DNA of 26,271 bases from Mageeibacillus sp. UBA5747 (GTDB lineage Bacteria; Bacillota; Clostridia; Saccharofermentanales; UBA5734), in NCBI GenBank assembly GCA_002419145.1, contig DIFN01000010.1:20727-46997 (forward strand), read 5' to 3'. The notes under the pieces were generated by a model, which was not told the origin of the DNA, ran no database searches, and was given only the letters and a program-made list of their open reading frames with translations. Position 1 is the first letter of the stretch, and every line of letters starts with the position of its first letter. The position numbers and the translations under genes were made by a program. Below, piece after piece: positions 8,503 through 16,362 of this stretch.

Positions 8503-8594
8503 CTGCCAGTTCAGACTCAAAAAATACCAGTCCATTGAAAAAAACTGCCCCAATCCGCCGAAAAGCAGCTCAGGACAGCCTCTTCCAGCTCGGG

Positions 8595-8627
8595 TGCCGA
8601 AAAAGGGACGCCGTCCCTTTTTCGGCA
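8595..8627 (-). terminator. Near-perfect palindrome after the cytidylate-kinase-like gene
   Basis: TGCCGAAAAAGGGACG and CGTCCCTTTTTCGGCA are exact inverted arms with one central base. It begins seven bases after the stop of the minus-strand gene and probably ends its transcript, but the U-tract lies inside the stem (TTTTTCGGCA) instead of after it. It may equally be a dispersed palindromic repeat. Confidence 0.55.
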
Positions 8628-8633
8628 AAATTT

Positions 8634-9245
8634 CTATCGGATGGCTTCGAGGATGATTTGCACGGTGCCTTCGATGCCGAATTTGGAGGATGAGATTGAC
8701 AGGTCGTAGGTTACGCACTGCCCCCAATGCTTATGGGCATAGTAGTTGTAGTACTTGGCGCGTTCGCGGTCCATTTTGCGCATCCGATCGGCAGCTTCTT
8801 TTTCTGATATGTTCTCGAGGGCTGTGGTGCGCTGGACTTTGAAAGCCTGGTGGGCGTGGATAAATACTGAGATCAGGTCTGGGTCGTCTCTGAGGATGTC
8901 GTCGGCCACACGACCGACAATGACACAGGGGCCCCGTTCAGCAATTTTGCGGATCGTCTGGGCTTGGATGGTGAACACCCGATCATTGAGGGTGTAGAAC
9001 AAGGTTTCGAACTCTGTCCGATAAGGATTGCGGATGCCATGGGGGAACCCTATAGAGGCCCAGCTGACCGGTTTTTCGTCGATGCTTTTAATCAGTTCGT
9101 CGGACAGACCGAGATCAACGGCGACCTGCTGGACGAGCTCCTTGTCATAGTACGGGACGCCCAGCTTCTCGGCCAGTTTTGCCGCTACTTCAGACCCGCC
9201 GCTGCCATATTCCCGGCTGATGCAGAGGATGGTTCGTTTTTCCAT
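8634..9245 (-). CDS. Cytidylate kinase-like protein
   Basis: This 203-residue soluble protein resembles the Cytidylate_kin2 (PF13189) group of P-loop nucleotide-kinase relatives. The N-terminus reads ILCISREYGSGGSEVAAKLA, a P-loop variant where SREYGSGG replaces the classical GxxGxGK. GRVADDIL and the Arg-rich stretch DRMRKMDRERAKYYN (lid region) follow. Housekeeping cytidylate kinase is usually a different protein, so the substrate is unknown. ATG 9243-9245 follows GGAGG. It is the last gene of a probable three-gene unit, 50 bases after a permease. Family members often sit beside transporters in anaerobes, but their role there is not established. Confidence 0.82.
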   Translation of the reverse strand: MEKRTILCISREYGSGGSEVAAKLAEKLGVPYYDKELVQQVAVDLGLSDELIKSIDEKPVSWASIGFPHGIRNPYRTEFETLFYTLNDRVFTIQAQTIRKIAERGPCVIVGRVADDILRDDPDLISVFIHAHQAFKVQRTTALENISEKEAADRMRKMDRERAKYYNYYAHKHWGQCVTYDLSISSSKFGIEGTVQIILEAIR

Positions 9246-9295
9246 TGTATGACCTCCATTCCGGGCGGCGCAATCCGCCGCCCCAACTGTTCCCG

Positions 9296-10570
9296 TCAAA
9301 TCTTGATGCCCCAGATCAGCCAGAGCACAAGATACGCTGTTGTGATGGCTGCCACGGTATAGGGAATGCTGATGCGCATGAATTCACCGTTTTTAACCTC
9401 AAAGCCATTTCTCCGCAGGATCCCGATGCCCATGATATTGGCGGATGCTCCAATCGGGGTCAGATTGCCGCCCAACGTCGCTCCAGACAGGAGACCAAAA
9501 TAAAGCACGGTCGGATCGACGTTCATCGCTGCAGCAATGCCAGCCACAACGGGCAGCATCGTGGCTACGTAGGGGATGTTGTCGATGAAAGCGGAAAGCA
9601 AGACAGACGCCCATAAGAGCAAGGAATACATGATAAAGACAGAGTTGCCACCCATCTGGACAAAGAGCGCAGCAATCGCGTCAATGACTCCGGCTTCCTG
9701 GATCCCGGCAATAACGACGAAGAGGGAAGCCAAAAGGAGGATGGTGAAGAAGTCCATCTCCAACAGAGCCCGCTGCAGGTAGGCTACCTTCTTGTGGCGC
9801 ACAACCTCATAGATCAGGCCAACCAGCAGCAGGATCATGCAGATCAGGCCATTGGTGATGGCGGGCTTGCCCGGGATGAATGAGGCCAGGATCAGGAGCA
9901 CGACCGTACCGAGCAGCAGGACAGTAGGCACATAGTCTTCAACCTTGGTCAGCTCGCCAGATTCGATGGTCTGGCGATAATTCCGGAAAACGACCAGCAG
10001 CGTTACGGTCGCTGCGATCAGGGCGATCTGGACGACCCAGAACATGCCCGGACGTCCATTCATCCAGAAGAAGTCAAGAAAATCCATGTTGGCGTAGCCG
10101 CCCAAAAGGATCGAGGTCGTGTCACCGACCAGGGTTGCTGCACCCTCCAGATTGGAGGCGATCGCAATGGCAATAACGCTAGGCACGGGAGAAATATTTA
10201 GCTTTTTGGCGATGGTCACGGCGACTGGAGCGACCATCAGGACGGTTGCCACGTTGTCGACAAAGGCCGAAATGACTGCGGCAAAGACCGAGAGGGCAAT
10301 GATCGTCCATTTGACATTGGGAACAGCCCGGATGATCAGGTCGGCCAGCCGCGAGGGCATGCGTGACTCGATGAAGATGTTGACGATCCCCATGGTACCA
10401 GCAATCATCATCAGGACGTTCCAGTCAATCGCGGAAAACACTTGGCCCAGCGGCAGGATGCCCAGCACGACAAAAACGACCGCAGAAGCAAACGCAACGT
10501 AGGCCCGGTATTTGGGCAGGGAGATCATCAAGACATAGGTCAGGATAAAAAGAACCAGGGCTAAAATCAT
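9296..10570 (-). CDS. SLC13/ArsB-like anion or Na+/H+ permease
   Basis: This is an integral membrane protein of 424 residues with about eleven to twelve hydrophobic segments. It shows the internal duplication of the ion transporter superfamily: SAFVDNVATVLMVAP and SAFIDNIPYVATMLP are matching re-entrant motifs in the two halves. NLEGAATLVGD and GATLGGNLTPIGASANI form the second matched pair. Members include ArsB, NhaD and SLC13 dicarboxylate carriers, and the motifs do not decide between them. ATG 10568-10570 follows GGTGG. A TTG further upstream, overlapping the preceding stop, is less likely. Only 17 bases separate it from the upstream symporter gene, so the two are probably one operon. Confidence 0.82.
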   Translation of the reverse strand: MILALVLFILTYVLMISLPKYRAYVAFASAVVFVVLGILPLGQVFSAIDWNVLMMIAGTMGIVNIFIESRMPSRLADLIIRAVPNVKWTIIALSVFAAVISAFVDNVATVLMVAPVAVTIAKKLNISPVPSVIAIAIASNLEGAATLVGDTTSILLGGYANMDFLDFFWMNGRPGMFWVVQIALIAATVTLLVVFRNYRQTIESGELTKVEDYVPTVLLLGTVVLLILASFIPGKPAITNGLICMILLLVGLIYEVVRHKKVAYLQRALLEMDFFTILLLASLFVVIAGIQEAGVIDAIAALFVQMGGNSVFIMYSLLLWASVLLSAFIDNIPYVATMLPVVAGIAAAMNVDPTVLYFGLLSGATLGGNLTPIGASANIMGIGILRRNGFEVKNGEFMRISIPYTVAAITTAYLVLWLIWGIKI

Positions 10571-10587
10571 GTCACTACCACCAGGGC

Positions 10588-12156
10588 TCAATTTTCGTCA
10601 TGAATGCGGCGGGCGTGTTCGAACTGGTCCAGCACCGACTGGTCCGGCAGCTTCGTCAGCAGCGAAACGATGACGATGGCCAGAGTGGAAGCGATAAATG
10701 CCGGCAGCAGCTCATAGATATTGAAAGCGCCACCGAGCGGACGGACCAGCAACTTCCAGACAAAGACCATGCCGCCGCCAGTCAGCATGCCGGCGATCGC
10801 GCCAGCCCGGGTGGTCCGCTTCCAGAACAGGGAGAAAAGCATCAGGGGGCCAAAGGTCGCGCCAAAGCCCGCCCAAGCAAAAGAAACGACTTTGAAGATG
10901 ACGCTGTTTTCATCGAGAGCGATGATCATGGCAATGATGGAAATCACAACCAATGTCGCCCGAGTTGCAATAAGAACCGCCTTATCCGATGCTTCCTTTT
11001 TCAAGATGCCCTGGTAAATATTTTTGGAAAAGGCTGTAGCTGAGATCAGCAGGTAAGAGTCTGAGGAACTGATCGTAGCCGCCAGAATGCCAGCCATAAC
11101 GAGTCCGGCAAAGAGCGGGATAAAATAGGTCGTCGAAGTCAGGATGAAAATGTTCTCAGCTTCACCGTGTGTGAGCAGGCTGGCAGGGAAGAGCACACGG
11201 CCAACCAAGCCGATCAGCAGCGCCGCACCCATGGAGATGATGACCCAGATGGTGGCGATCCGGCGCGACAATTTCAATTCACGCGGGTTGCGGATGCCCA
11301 TGAACTTCAGGAGTACTTGCGGCATGCCGAAATAGCCCAGGCCCCAGGACATGGTAGAGACGATCATCAGCCAGCCATAAGGGGAAGGTGCACCAAAGAC
11401 CGGCTTGCCGGCCTCGACCAGCTGCTTGCCGTCTGCGCCGAGCGTCGGGCTGGCCATGCCGAAAAAGTCAAGAAAACCAGGGATCTGACGAGCATTCTCA
11501 ATAATGTTGCCGATGCCACCGGCCTGGAAGACACCCACAGCCAAGGCCAGGGACAAGGCGACAATCATGACAATACCCTGCATGAAGTCGGAGGCACTTT
11601 CAGCCAGAAATCCGCCGATGAAGGTATAGGCGATGACAAACAAGGCTCCGGCAATCATCATGTATTGGTACTTTAGGTCAAATAGAGTACTGAACAGCTT
11701 GCCGACCGTCACAAAACAGCTGGCCGCATAGACGGTGAAAAAGATCAGGATGAACAGAGCAGCGATGGTCAGGATGACTTTCTTTTTCTCATGGAACCGG
11801 TTGGAAAAAAAGTCCGGGATTGTGATCGAGTCACCGGCGATTTCTGAGAAATGGCGGATCCGCTTGGCAACGAAGAGCCAGTTGAGATAAGTGCCGATCA
11901 AAAGGCCCAGGGCGGTCCAGAAAGCATCGCTCAGGCCATAGAAATAGGCGACACCGGGCAAGCCCATCAGGAGCCAGCCGCTCATGTCAGATGCCTCTGC
12001 CCCCATGGCTGTGACCCAGGGGCCGATTGACCGCCCTCCAATGATGAAATTGTCCGAGCTCTCACCGGCTCGCTTGGCATAATAAATGCCGATGCCGATG
12101 ACAACCGCGATGTATGCGAGCATCACGACCAGGATTTGCACACTTCCGCCTTCCAT
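10588..12156 (-). CDS. Sodium:solute symporter, PutP-like
   Basis: This 522-residue membrane protein belongs to the SSS family, closest in motif pattern to sodium/proline symporters. The FIIGGRSIGPWVTAMGAEASDMSGWLLMG region near the N-terminus holds the conserved GR...A.AS.MSGW core of PutP helix 2. The ISSSDSYLL motif of helix 8 is also present, with serines that bind Na+ in this family. About thirteen hydrophobic segments follow the LeuT-like fold. The start at 12154-12156 has AAGGAG 7 bases upstream; an in-frame extension of 24 residues has none. Proline is the default substrate guess, but specificity in this family is poorly predicted from sequence. It is the first gene of the unit with the SLC13-like permease. 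Confidence 0.88.
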   Translation of the reverse strand: MEGGSVQILVVMLAYIAVVIGIGIYYAKRAGESSDNFIIGGRSIGPWVTAMGAEASDMSGWLLMGLPGVAYFYGLSDAFWTALGLLIGTYLNWLFVAKRIRHFSEIAGDSITIPDFFSNRFHEKKKVILTIAALFILIFFTVYAASCFVTVGKLFSTLFDLKYQYMMIAGALFVIAYTFIGGFLAESASDFMQGIVMIVALSLALAVGVFQAGGIGNIIENARQIPGFLDFFGMASPTLGADGKQLVEAGKPVFGAPSPYGWLMIVSTMSWGLGYFGMPQVLLKFMGIRNPRELKLSRRIATIWVIISMGAALLIGLVGRVLFPASLLTHGEAENIFILTSTTYFIPLFAGLVMAGILAATISSSDSYLLISATAFSKNIYQGILKKEASDKAVLIATRATLVVISIIAMIIALDENSVIFKVVSFAWAGFGATFGPLMLFSLFWKRTTRAGAIAGMLTGGGMVFVWKLLVRPLGGAFNIYELLPAFIASTLAIVIVSLLTKLPDQSVLDQFEHARRIHDEN

Positions 12157-12251
12157 AACTAGCTCCTTCGATGTTAAATTTTCAGGGAAAATTCCGGGCG
12201 CTTTGGGGATAAAGAAAGTGCTGGTCAAAGTTTGCCAGCAGTTCTCCCATT

Positions 12252-12281
12252 TTTATACCACAGATTGGAAATGAGCGTAAA
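12252..12281 (-). promoter_or_regulatory. Probable promoter of the symporter unit
   Basis: On the minus strand TTTACG (12276-12281) and TATAAA (12252-12257) are 18 bases apart. Transcription would start near 12245 and leave a leader of about 90 bases. Confidence 0.4.
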
Positions 12282-12305
12282 CAGCGCACCTGTAACCGGG
12301 AACAT

Positions 12306-12337
12306 AAAAGACGGCTCTGCGAGTCTGCAGAGCCATC
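12306..12337 (-). terminator. Terminator of hcp
   Basis: On the minus strand GATGGCTCTGC pairs with GCAGAGCCGTC (one G-U pair) around a 6-base loop, followed by TTTTATG. It lies about 50 bases after the hcp stop codon. Confidence 0.85.
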
Positions 12338-12387
12338 TTGGATGGTTAATCCATTCTGATAAGAAGTAAAATCAGGTGTTTATAAAA

Positions 12388-14016
12388 TCAGGCGTTCATG
12401 AAGAGCTTAACGTCGTCTGCAACGGAGCCGATGCTGGCGATACCGAAGGTCTCGACCAGAACCTTGGCCACATTGGGCGAGAGGAAGGCTGGCAAGGTTG
12501 GGCCGAGGTGAATGTTTTTGACTCCGAGAAAGAGCAGTGCCAGCAGAACAATGACCGCTTTTTGCTCGTACCAGGCGATATTGAAGGCAATTGGCAGCTG
12601 GTTGACGTCATCAAGGCCAAAGATTTCCTTGAGTTTCAAGGCGATGACTGCCAGTGAATATGAATCGTTGCACTGGCCGGCGTCGAGGACGCGCGGAATG
12701 CCGCCGATGTCACCCAACGGGAGTTTGTTGTAGCGGTATTTGGCGCAGCCAGCGGTCAGGATGATGGTATCCTTGGGCAGGGCATTGGCAAAATCGGTGT
12801 AGTATTCACGTGACTTCATGCGGCCATCGCAACCCGCCATGACGAAAAATTTCTTAATCGCACCGGATTTGACAGCATCGACGACCTTGTCAGCCAGAGC
12901 AAAGACTTGGGCATGGGCGAAACCGCCGACGATCTTACCGGTTTCGATTTCGGTCGGGGCCGGCAACTCCTTGGCCATCTTAATGATGGCGGAGAAGTCC
13001 TTTTTACCATTGGCGTCAGCAACGATGTGGTTGCAGCCCGGATATCCAGCGGCACCGGTGGTGAAAATACGCTGGCGGATTGCTTCGGATTTCGGCGGCA
13101 CGATGCAGTTGGTGGTGAAGAGGATCGGGCCATTGAAGGTCTTGAACTCTTCGAGCTGTTTCCACCAGGCATTGCCATAGTTGCCAACAAAGTTTTCATA
13201 TTTCTTGAAAGCCGGGTAGTAATTAGCCGGGAGCATTTCGCTGTGAGTGTAGACGTCGACACCTGTACCTTGGGTCTGCTCGAGCAGCTGCTCCATGTCC
13301 TTGAGGTCATGGCCGGAGATCAGGATGGCGGGATTGCCTCTGACGCCGATATTGACTTCAGTAATTTCCGGATTGCCGTACTTGCTCGTATTGGCTTCAT
13401 CGAGCAAGGCCATGGCAGCGACACCAAATTCACCGGTTTTTAAGGTCAGGGCGACCAGCTGGTCTGTCGTGAGGCTGTCATCCAGCGAGGCAGCCAAGGC
13501 TTCATAGATAAAGGCGTAAATGGCCTGGTTTTCCTTGCCCAAATTGTAAGCATGCTCGGTGTAGGCAGCCATGCCCTTGAGTCCGTAAATGATCAGTTCG
13601 CGCAGCGAACGGACATCTTCATTTTCCGTTGCCAGGACACCGACAGCAGCGGCTTTGGCCAGCATATCTTCTCTGGTTCCCACCTGGAATGTAGCGGCAT
13701 CACCCCAGCTGGCAGAGACTCTGGCAGCCAGTTCATCACGCAGCCCCAAGACTTTTTTGATCTGCTTTTCGATCGCAGCATCATCAAAGTTAGCATTGGT
13801 GATGGTCATGAACAGGCTGTTGATCACTTCGAAATTGACAGCAGGAATCGCTTCCATGGTGATTTTGCCTTTAGTGACGACTTCAGCCACACCTTTCAAG
13901 GCATAAACCAGCAGATCATCCAGCTTGGCGACGGCCTCGCTCTTGCCGCAGACACCCACGACGGTGCATCCGGTACCCTTGGCGGTTTCCTGACATTGGT
14001 AGCAGAACATACTCAT
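12388..14016 (-). CDS. hcp: Hybrid cluster protein (hydroxylamine reductase)
   Basis: Hcp is a cytoplasmic iron-sulfur protein that reduces hydroxylamine in vitro and nitric oxide in vivo in E. coli, protecting anaerobes from nitrosative stress. The 542-residue protein starts with the proximal cluster cysteines C5, C8, C17 and C23 (CxxC-x8-C-x5-C), the class typical of strict anaerobes. Hybrid-cluster segments follow: LISGHDL, TNCIVPP, YPGCNH, AGCDGRMKSREYY, TAGCAKYRYNKL and DAGQCNDSYS. GAGGA precedes the ATG. No partner reductase (hcr) is adjacent, so electrons must come from elsewhere. Upstream, TTGTCA with a 17-base spacer and a poor -10 (TACTGT) may be an activator-dependent promoter. Confidence 0.96.
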   Translation of the reverse strand: MSMFCYQCQETAKGTGCTVVGVCGKSEAVAKLDDLLVYALKGVAEVVTKGKITMEAIPAVNFEVINSLFMTITNANFDDAAIEKQIKKVLGLRDELAARVSASWGDAATFQVGTREDMLAKAAAVGVLATENEDVRSLRELIIYGLKGMAAYTEHAYNLGKENQAIYAFIYEALAASLDDSLTTDQLVALTLKTGEFGVAAMALLDEANTSKYGNPEITEVNIGVRGNPAILISGHDLKDMEQLLEQTQGTGVDVYTHSEMLPANYYPAFKKYENFVGNYGNAWWKQLEEFKTFNGPILFTTNCIVPPKSEAIRQRIFTTGAAGYPGCNHIVADANGKKDFSAIIKMAKELPAPTEIETGKIVGGFAHAQVFALADKVVDAVKSGAIKKFFVMAGCDGRMKSREYYTDFANALPKDTIILTAGCAKYRYNKLPLGDIGGIPRVLDAGQCNDSYSLAVIALKLKEIFGLDDVNQLPIAFNIAWYEQKAVIVLLALLFLGVKNIHLGPTLPAFLSPNVAKVLVETFGIASIGSVADDVKLFMNA

Positions 14017-14096
14017 TTCGCGTTCCTCGCTTTCTGATGGAATGAATGGCAGTCGTTTTCACAGTAAACCTTTTTGTACCTTTTGACAACCGTAGT

Positions 14097-14137
14097 GGTA
14101 AAAAAGAAGAGCCGGCTACCAGGCCGGCCCCTCTTTT
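14097..14137 (-). terminator. Terminator of the DUF5320/flavin reductase unit
   Basis: GCCGGC (14111-14116) and GCCGGC (14123-14128) pair around TACCAG, extended by the flanking A- and T-rich runs. On the minus strand the stem ends in TCTTCTTTTTT. Since hcp starts on the minus strand just beyond, this element ends read-through from the DUF5320 side. Confidence 0.7.
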
Positions 14138-14212
14138 TCAAAACGCTTGCGTCCGGGGGGAACAACCGGCTGCAAAGGGGATTTTCAGATGATTGGATGC
14201 AGTTAACTGCAG

Positions 14213-14596
14213 CTACAGCAAGTTAGCGGCTGCAAAATCGATGCTGCCATCCGGGGCTGCGATGGATGCTTCGGCATGTACATGAAGAATCTTGCCGACA
14301 AACATTTCATGGGATCCCGTTCGGATGGGATGGAATCAACCATCTCACATTCGATGTTGACCGGACAGTCAGAAGCAAAGGTGCGTTGATGGTCACCGCT
14401 TCACTCAAGGCCACCCCGATCACGTTCAGCTTACTTCATCCCGCTTGCTCGTGTGGCCCAAATAATCGAAGAGCCCAGCATGGTCTTTGCCTGGCAAATT
14501 GACAACGAAGCAGCCGGATTCTTTGATCATCTGGTAGGAATACCGGGATGGCACGATGCCAACCATGACCATCGGCAGGTCAAAGCTGATTGCACA
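14213..14596 (-). pseudogene. Flavin reductase-like protein, truncated and frameshifted
   Basis: Reading the minus strand in shifting frames gives consecutive pieces of an FMN-binding split-barrel flavoprotein. These are VGIVPSRYSYQMIKESGCFVVNLPGKD with LFDYLGHTSKRDE, then IGVALSEAVTINAPLL, then DCPVNIECEMVDSIP, and finally HEMFVGKILHVHAE with PDGSIDFAAANLL before TAG at 14213-14215. At least three small frame changes are needed, and the N-terminal part is missing at the DUF5320 stop codon. Such proteins, often called flavoredoxin or flavin reductase, bind FMN and are common in anaerobes. The order and similarity to the family are clear, and so is the loss of function. It once lay behind the DUF5320 gene in one transcript. 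Confidence 0.8.
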
Positions 14597-14600
14597 ACAA

Positions 14601-14885
14601 TCAGGCTTGTTCCTCGTACTTCTTGAGCTGGTTTTTTACAAGCTCCAGCTCTTGTTCCAATAGCTTGACTTGATCTTGCAGCCTGGTTTTCCCTGCGTTG
14701 GGATCGATATCGGCTGGCGCACACGGATAGGGAGTTCTCGTCCGGCGCAAACCCCGTCCGCGACCATAACCGCAGCCATAGCCATATCCGTAAAATGGCT
14801 GTGTGGCAGATCCGCCACAATAACCAAAACCACGTCCGGTCCGGGCACCCATGCCCATCGGTCCAGTTCCATCTCTTGCTGGCAT
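14601..14885 (-). CDS. DUF5320 family small Gly/Cys-rich protein
   Basis: The 94-residue protein begins MPARDGTGPMGMGARTGRG, the DUF5320 signature. A Gly/Tyr-rich stretch with isolated cysteines (FGYCGG, YGCGYGRGRG) follows. The last 30 residues (DQVKLLEQELELVKNQLKKYEEQ) form a charged heptad helix likely to make a coiled coil. No enzyme activity is known. Homologues typically accompany NifX/NifB-type Fe-Mo cofactor binding proteins or ferredoxins, suggesting a metal-related or scaffold role; those partners are absent here. AAAGGAG precedes the ATG. Its regulatory region has paired repeats described separately. Confidence 0.85.
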   Translation of the reverse strand: MPARDGTGPMGMGARTGRGFGYCGGSATQPFYGYGYGCGYGRGRGLRRTRTPYPCAPADIDPNAGKTRLQDQVKLLEQELELVKNQLKKYEEQA

Positions 14886-14997
14886 TTTAAAAACTCCTTT
14901 CGTGGAAACTGACGTTCGGTCTGTGAAGTCATTCCCATGGCCAACACGCTTGGCTGTCGGCCTTGCCCGGCAGGAAAGACGAGCCGGGTGAATTTAT

Positions 14998-15046
14998 AAT
15001 AATGAGCTAATGCCCATAATTAGTATGGAACAATAATGAGCAAATG
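14998..15046. promoter_or_regulatory. Direct 15-base repeats at the DUF5320 promoter
   Basis: AATAATGAGCTAATG (14998-15012) and AATAATGAGCAAATG (15032-15046) differ by one base and start 34 bases apart, about three helical turns. One overlaps the -35 side of the predicted minus-strand promoter; the other covers the predicted start of transcription. This placement suggests a repressor operator pair. Confidence 0.5.
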
Positions 15047-15050
15047 TCAA
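15022..15050 (-). promoter_or_regulatory. Promoter of the DUF5320 gene
   Basis: On the minus strand a perfect TTGACA (15045-15050) is followed after 17 bases by CATACT (15022-15027). Transcription would start near 15015, giving a leader of about 130 bases. The leader contains a CCCGGC/GCCGGG stem (14967-14989). Confidence 0.6.
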
Positions 15051-15065
15051 TATATTGGTTACAAC

Positions 15066-15866
15066 GGCTCTTTATCTAATTTCGTGAAGCAGGGGGTATA
15101 ATTTGATCATCACGTCAAAGGAAGATCGAAATGGGGCCGGTATTTAACTTTGTAGATATGTTCGAGAAATCGATTGGTTTGAAAGATCCATGGAAGGTGA
15201 CACGAGCCGAATTTGACCCGAGGGACAAAGCGGTGCATGTGTATGTGGAGGCCAGGAAGACGGCTCGGTACGCCTGCCCTCAATGCGGGAAACAATGCAA
15301 ACGGTACGATGAAGCAGAGGACGAACGTGCCTGGCGACATGCGGATGTGGTGCTACATCCGTGCTACATCCATAGCCGGCGACCGCGGATAGAATGCCCA
15401 GGCCAGGGCATACGAGTGGTGAATGCACCATGGGCCCGCAAAGGGGGCGCGGCAGACGCTGCTGTTTGAGGGTTACGCGATGATGCTGGTAGAAACGATG
15501 ACTTTATCGGTGTCAAACAACGGCGGAGGCAGAGACTGTTTTTAAGAAATTAGCCAGCTGGATGATGCACAGCCGACTGGAACCCATGAAGGAAGTTGCA
15601 CGGTCGCTTCGAAAGTACAAGGCAGAGATAATTGAATGTTTCAAGCACCGGATAACCAATGCATTTGCCGAAGGTATGAACAGCCCGATCCAGGCAGCCA
15701 AACGCAAAGCCAGAGGATTCAGAATCTATGAAGGATACCGTACCATAACTATGCTTTCAGTTCAAACGAATACAATTGAACTTATTCACATAAATTGCAT
15801 CGCACAAGGATTGATTCAAAATGCAAAGAAACAGCGTTGCCCTTAAACCACAGGGAAATCTCCTTC
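15066..15866 (+). mobile_element. Remnant of an ISL3-type insertion sequence
   Basis: GGCTCTTTATCTAA at 15066 resembles the terminal inverted repeats of ISL3 elements and is followed by a TATAAT-containing region and the transposase remnant. At the other end, beyond 15846, the sequence CCACAGGGAAAT resembles the start of a right end, but the expected reverse complement of GGCTCTTT is missing. At about 0.8 kb it is well short of a full element (usually 1.3-1.5 kb). No target duplication could be assigned. The element is almost certainly immobile on its own. Confidence 0.6.
15131..15846 (+). pseudogene. ISL3 family transposase, internally deleted and frameshifted
   Basis: The first part (from ATG 15131) encodes the ISL3 N-terminus with its zinc finger (YACPQCGKQCKRYDE, then IECPGQGIRV). 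Around 15435-15445, in a G-rich run, the frame shifts and continues as TLLFEGYAMMLVETMTLSV. The DDE catalytic core is then absent. Homology resumes near 15541 with KLASWMMHSRLEPMKEVARSL and the typical C-terminal RITNAFAEGMNSPIQAAKRKARGFR. About 240 codons remain of the usual 400 or more, so at least 150 residues including catalytic Asp residues are gone. No functional enzyme can be made. Confidence 0.85.
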
Positions 15867-15879
15867 AGCTGACCGATTC

Positions 15880-16362
15880 ATGGAACTCTTGTGGATCATC
15901 AGTCACGATTTGCCCCATGACAGAAGGCGCCAGATCATGAATCGTGTGATCGGCCACGATTACCCGGGCATGCATCCCCTCATGTCTCTGGCCGCCCAGG
16001 TGATGTCCTGTCAGCCCTGCGAGCGCAAAGTGCGGCTATTGTCCCGCCCCCTCTTGCTCAAAACAGCTCATGAACGTTTGGAGCACGGGTCTGCGCTTGA
16101 ACTGCTGACGGGACTGGTCAACCGGCCGAGAGATGATTTGAGGGACTTGGCAGAATCCTTGCGCCAGCATGTTGCAGAATTAGAATATACCGCTAGACCC
16201 ACTGAAGGGGAATTTGCTGAAAAAGTGCACATGACGGCCAGCTTCGGTATCACTGAACAGCATCTGGATTCGGCAGATTCGTTTGACAATGCTTTTGACC
16301 GAGCGGACAGAACCTTGTACCTGACCCCAAAGCCAGGTTGCACTCAGGTCGTCGCCGGATGA
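15880..16362 (+). pseudogene. GGDEF (diguanylate cyclase) remnant lacking the catalytic loop
   Basis: The open frame encodes 160 residues. ALELLTGLVNRP near residue 80 matches the DxLTGLxNR opening of a GGDEF domain. MTASFGITEQ and FDRADRTLYLTPKPGCTQVV match its end, including the RAD..LY..K..GRN segment. The intervening stretch is about 70 residues too short and lacks any GG(D/E)EF sequence, so an in-frame deletion removed the active site for making c-di-GMP. The first 60 residues (ELLWIISHDLPHDRRRQ onwards) are not recognised. The frame starts directly after the IS remnant, so the original 5' end was probably lost at insertion. Its stop overlaps the next start (ATGA), so it may still be translated as a leader for the transporter gene. 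Confidence 0.65.
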
